Shown piece by piece: positions 5,749 to 6,197 of a stretch of DNA of 6,197 nt. The notes under the pieces are model-generated. The model made no database searches. It worked only from the letters and a program-made list of their open reading frames with translations, and was not told where the DNA came from. The DNA comes from Paramuribaculum sp. (lineage in GTDB: Bacteria > Bacteroidota > Bacteroidia > Bacteroidales > Muribaculaceae). The DNA lies in assembly GCA_029058705.1 (NCBI GenBank), contig JAIDXA010000296.1, positions 1 to 6,197 of the forward strand, in the 5' to 3' direction. Numbering within the stretch: position 1 is the first letter of the stretch; every line of letters starts with the position of its first letter. The position numbers and the translations under genes were made by a program.

Positions 5749-6197
5749 ATGCATCGCACTTTCATAATTCTCATACTCCTTGTTCTAATGCCTTCGTCAG
5801 CTGTCTACGGAGCTGACACCAAGCAGGAGCGCAATTTCATTGTCGAGGGTAACAACCTTTACAAGCAGAAACGTTTCGCCGAGGCAGAAACAATGTATAA
5901 GAAAGCTCTGACTGTCTCCCCGACTTCAGAGGTCGCGCGCTTCAATCTGGCATCAGCACTGATCCGTCAGAGCGGTTCAGCGGATCCCAACTCCGGCAAC
6001 ACCCCGCTTTCCGATGCCATAGCTTTGCTGAGCGATCTTGAAAAGACAGCGCAGACAGCTGCAATTGTGGAGAAAGCAGCATATGATCTTGGCAACATAT
6101 CGTTTAACGCCCAGCAATATCAACAGGCGGTTGAACATTACAAAAACGCGCTCCGCAAAAATCCAGACAACGACAAAGCCCGCGAGAACCTCAGGCT
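5749..6197 (+). CDS. batC: BatC, exported TPR protein (3' partial)
   Basis: An open frame starts at ATG 5749, 7 nt after the batB stop, and runs off the right edge: 149 full codons are visible. Residues 1-22 look like a signal peptide (MHRT, hydrophobic IILILLVLM, then SSAVYGA before Asp). No lipobox Cys is present, so it is a periplasmic or N-terminally anchored protein and not an obvious lipoprotein. Two tetratricopeptide-like units are readable: about 29-60 (EGNNLYKQKRFAEAETMYKK, then AL and P57) and about 109-142 (AAYDLGNISFNAQQYQQAVE, then YKNAL and P139). A less regular stretch rich in Ser, Asn and Pro (about 74-88) lies between. TPR scaffolds bind protein partners, and in Bat operons this protein follows batB and probably assembles with BatA/BatB. 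The start context TCACCATG resembles those of batA and batB. The symbol rests on position, signal peptide and TPRs. Confidence 0.87.
   Translation, partial: MHRTFIILILLVLMPSSAVYGADTKQERNFIVEGNNLYKQKRFAEAETMYKKALTVSPTSEVARFNLASALIRQSGSADPNSGNTPLSDAIALLSDLEKTAQTAAIVEKAAYDLGNISFNAQQYQQAVEHYKNALRKNPDNDKARENLR

Overview
The window looks like chromosomal DNA of a Bacteroidota bacterium, most likely order Bacteroidales. Three things point there: the Bat (Bacteroides aerotolerance) gene order, starts that lack Shine-Dalgarno sequences, and an AT-rich intergenic region with an exact match to the Bacteroides -7 element TAnnTTTG. I cannot name the genus. No RNA gene, insertion sequence, integrase, CRISPR array or phage gene is visible.

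Layout: (1) 1-521 is the 3' part of a gene for a very acidic, low-complexity protein ending in one transmembrane helix with a perfect glycine zipper. (2) 522-758 is an AT-rich intergenic region with short palindromes, a predicted promoter flanked by an inverted repeat, a strong hairpin at the predicted transcript start, and a G-poor leader. (3) 759-6197 is one tight co-directional cluster: moxR-type AAA+ ATPase (759-1754), soluble DUF58 protein (1782-2657), single-pass membrane protein with a signal peptide (2668-3639), BatA (3649-4635), BatB (4683-5741) and the 5' part of BatC (5749 to the window edge). Gaps between these genes are 27, 10, 9, 47 and 7 nt, and none holds a recognisable terminator, so a single transcript from about position 690 is the simplest model.

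How the genes may work together: MoxR ATPases are thought to act as remodelling chaperones for von Willebrand A (VWA) proteins. Here the ATPase and the DUF58 VWA-like protein have no membrane segment and should be cytoplasmic. BatA and BatB each have three predicted helices, with the positive-inside rule placing their VWA domains in the periplasm. BatC is an exported or membrane-anchored TPR protein. The unnamed membrane protein has a periplasmic beta-rich half and a cytoplasmic helical half, so it could link the two sides. All three VWA-type proteins keep MIDAS metal-site residues. The molecular function of the Bat complex is still unsettled; the aerotolerance name comes from Bacteroides fragilis genetics. 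The classical downstream genes batD and batE would lie beyond the window.

The gene content is a known conserved operon, not a new system. The least explained parts are the glycine-zipper acidic protein, the promoter-proximal inverted repeats and hairpin, a GC-rich hairpin inside the moxR coding region, and the unnamed membrane protein between DUF58 and BatA.
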